Both the position numbers and the translations under genes were made by a program. The notes beneath the pieces were generated by a model. That model made no database searches. It was not told the DNA's origin and saw only the letters and a list, made by a program, of their open reading frames with translations. DNA of 5,337 bases, from contig DHXK01000085.1 in assembly GCA_002413665.1 (NCBI GenBank), positions 1-5,337 on the forward strand. Reading direction: 5' to 3'. The stretch comes from Legionellales bacterium UBA5158 (GTDB lineage: Bacteria; Pseudomonadota; Gammaproteobacteria; DSM-16500). This document shows positions 4,183-5,337 of the stretch, one piece after another (the stretch's first letter is position 1; each line of letters begins with the position of its first letter).

Positions 4183-5337
4183 ATGCCTGCGAAAGGAGTT
4201 TCCATGCACAAAATTAAAGATATTCTGCGTCTGCATTTTGAGGCTCAACTAAGCCAGCACCAAATAGCAGCAAGCCTGCAATTATCGTCTGGAGTGGTCA
4301 ATAAATACCTCTCGCTTTCTAAATCAGCCGGCCTTTGTTGGCCCTTGCCAGCAGAGATGGATGAGATAAAGTTACGCAATCTTCTAAGGCCTCAAACCAA
4401 AAAAATAAAGCATTACCACGAGCCAGATTACACCAGCCTTCATCAGGAGTTAAAGCGCAAAGGCGTTACTCTCCTATTACTTTGGCAAGAGTATGAGCAA
4501 GCTCAAGGAAAAAAAGCTTATCGTTATGCTCAATTTTGTACGAAGTATCGTAGCTGGCTACAACGGCAAAAACCCAGCATGCGTCAAATACATCGTGCTG
4601 TCGAAAAACTTTTTATTGATTACTGCGGCCCCACAGTTGAAGTCATTGACCCAATCACAGGTGAGATACGCTCTGCTGCTATTTTTGTCGCTATTATGGG
4701 TGCATCAAACTATACATATGCTGAAGCCACCTGGGATCAAACACTACCCAATTGGGTCGCTTCTCACGTGCGTACTTTCCAATTTCTGGGAGGTATTCCA
4801 GCTCTGCTAGTGCCTGATAATTTAAAATCAGCCGTCACTAAAGCTTGTCGATATGAACCTAAAATTAATCAAAGCTATGCTGATTTAGCAGCACACTACG
4901 GCACTGCTGTATTACCAGCTAGACCTTACAAACCAAAAGATAAAGCTAAGGTAGAAAATGCAGTACTGATAGTGGAGCGTTGGATTTTAGCCAGACTACG
5001 TCATCATACCTTTGTTGGTTTAGCAGAACTAAACGCTGCTATTTTAAAACTTTTAAAGGATCTCAATAATCGCCCTTTTAAAAAATTACCTGGCACACGT
5101 GCAAGCCAATTTGAAGCCATTGATAAGCCTGCACTTAAAGCATTGCCTGAACGTCGCTATGAATTTGCAACGTTCTTAGATGCGCGAGTACATGGCGACT
5201 ATCACATAGAAGTAAACCGTCATTATTACAGCGTGCCGCACATGCTGATTAAACAGTTGCTTAATGTTCGTTTAACGGCAAATACCATTGAATGCTTTCA
5301 TCATGGGTTACGTGTTGCATCTCATGTCAGAAGCTTT
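4183..5337 (+). CDS. istA: IS21-family transposase IstA (3' end outside window)
   Basis: The frame runs 385 codons without a stop to the window edge; IstA proteins are usually about 500 residues, so roughly the last quarter is missing. The start at 4183 gives MPAKGVSMHKIKDILRLHFE, matching the common MPAxRxSMxKIxExL opening, and GAGGGG at 4171-4176 is a well-placed ribosome site. The internal ATG at 4204 is less likely. An N-terminal helix-turn-helix (about residues 10-45, LSQHQIAASLQLSSGVVNKYL) binds the ends. The RNase H-like DDE core is complete: D146 in FIDYCG, D212 in LVPDNLKSAV and E258 in KPKDKAKVENAV. The C-terminal beta-barrel begins near residue 330 (RVHGDYHIEVNRHYYSVP). IstA cuts and joins the DNA with help from the ATPase IstB, not seen here. 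Confidence 0.93.
   Translation, partial: MPAKGVSMHKIKDILRLHFEAQLSQHQIAASLQLSSGVVNKYLSLSKSAGLCWPLPAEMDEIKLRNLLRPQTKKIKHYHEPDYTSLHQELKRKGVTLLLLWQEYEQAQGKKAYRYAQFCTKYRSWLQRQKPSMRQIHRAVEKLFIDYCGPTVEVIDPITGEIRSAAIFVAIMGASNYTYAEATWDQTLPNWVASHVRTFQFLGGIPALLVPDNLKSAVTKACRYEPKINQSYADLAAHYGTAVLPARPYKPKDKAKVENAVLIVERWILARLRHHTFVGLAELNAAILKLLKDLNNRPFKKLPGTRASQFEAIDKPALKALPERRYEFATFLDARVHGDYHIEVNRHYYSVPHMLIKQLLNVRLTANTIECFHHGLRVASHVRSF

Larger units (their letters stand above)
3955..5337 (+). mobile_element. IS21-family insertion sequence, left end (continues past right edge)
   Basis: A multi-copy terminal repeat array is followed by istA in the orientation expected of IS21 elements. The left tip is placed at TGCGTATTCTGACC (3955) because IS21 ends begin with TG and the 23-bp repeat pattern starts at once; this could shift by a few bases. 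IS21 elements are normally 2-2.5 kb with istB after istA, so about 1 kb should lie outside the window. The end sits about 80 bp upstream of the Y1 transposase start codon, so it may have displaced or replaced that gene's promoter. Confidence 0.8.

Noticed and set aside
3991..4248. Open reading frame of 85 codons on the minus strand
   Set aside because: It is composed of the IS21 terminal repeats and the antisense start of istA, so it is a shadow frame.
4493..4810. Open reading frame of 105 codons on the plus strand
   Set aside because: It is out of frame within istA, whose frame shows all three catalytic residues.
1..5337. CRISPR array, tRNA or rRNA gene
   Set aside because: The only regular repeats are the IS21 end units, which have no unique spacers of CRISPR length; no tRNA cloverleaf or rRNA segment was recognised.

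Overview
The window is a 5.3-kb block made entirely of mobile elements and their remnants; no host housekeeping gene is visible. It is A+T-rich by eye. The protein families (an IS110/IS1111-type transposase, a REP-associated tyrosine transposase with a DnaA-like tail, an IS21 IstA and several group II introns) are most often seen together in gamma-proteobacteria with decaying, repeat-rich genomes such as Legionellales and related intracellular lineages. That taxonomic guess rests on family resemblance and composition only.

Reading left to right, positions 1-685 hold the 5' part of a group II intron on the minus strand: domain I-like RNA, then the start of its reverse transcriptase/maturase, which runs off the left edge. 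Directly abutting it (about 690-1036, same strand) is the 3' part of another group II intron: the C-terminal maturase fragment and a clear domain V. The 3' end of one intron therefore runs head-to-tail into the 5' end of the next.

Positions 1037-2503 are a complete-looking IS1111-type element of the IS110 family. It is bounded by 12-bp inverted repeats, encodes a 347-aa DEDD transposase on the minus strand, and has about 320 bp of structured non-coding DNA downstream of the gene, where this subgroup encodes its bridge RNA. Its left end coincides with the break in the maturase fragment.

Positions 2509-2896 hold a third group II intron remnant (maturase C-terminus, domains V and VI, 3' end near 2565), bracketed by two copies of an approximately 40-bp direct repeat. 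Next is an intact 313-aa Y1/HUH transposase (2932-3873, minus) with a DnaA-C-like helix-turn-helix at its C-terminus.

From about 3955 to the right edge lies the left end of an IS21-family element, plus strand. It has an array of 23-bp-period terminal repeats followed by istA, whose three DDE residues are intact but whose 3' end, and any istB, lie beyond the window. The elements do not form a pathway. The picture is one of repeated insertion into earlier mobile DNA, and the IS1111 element, the Y1 transposase and the IS21 element are the parts that still look functional.
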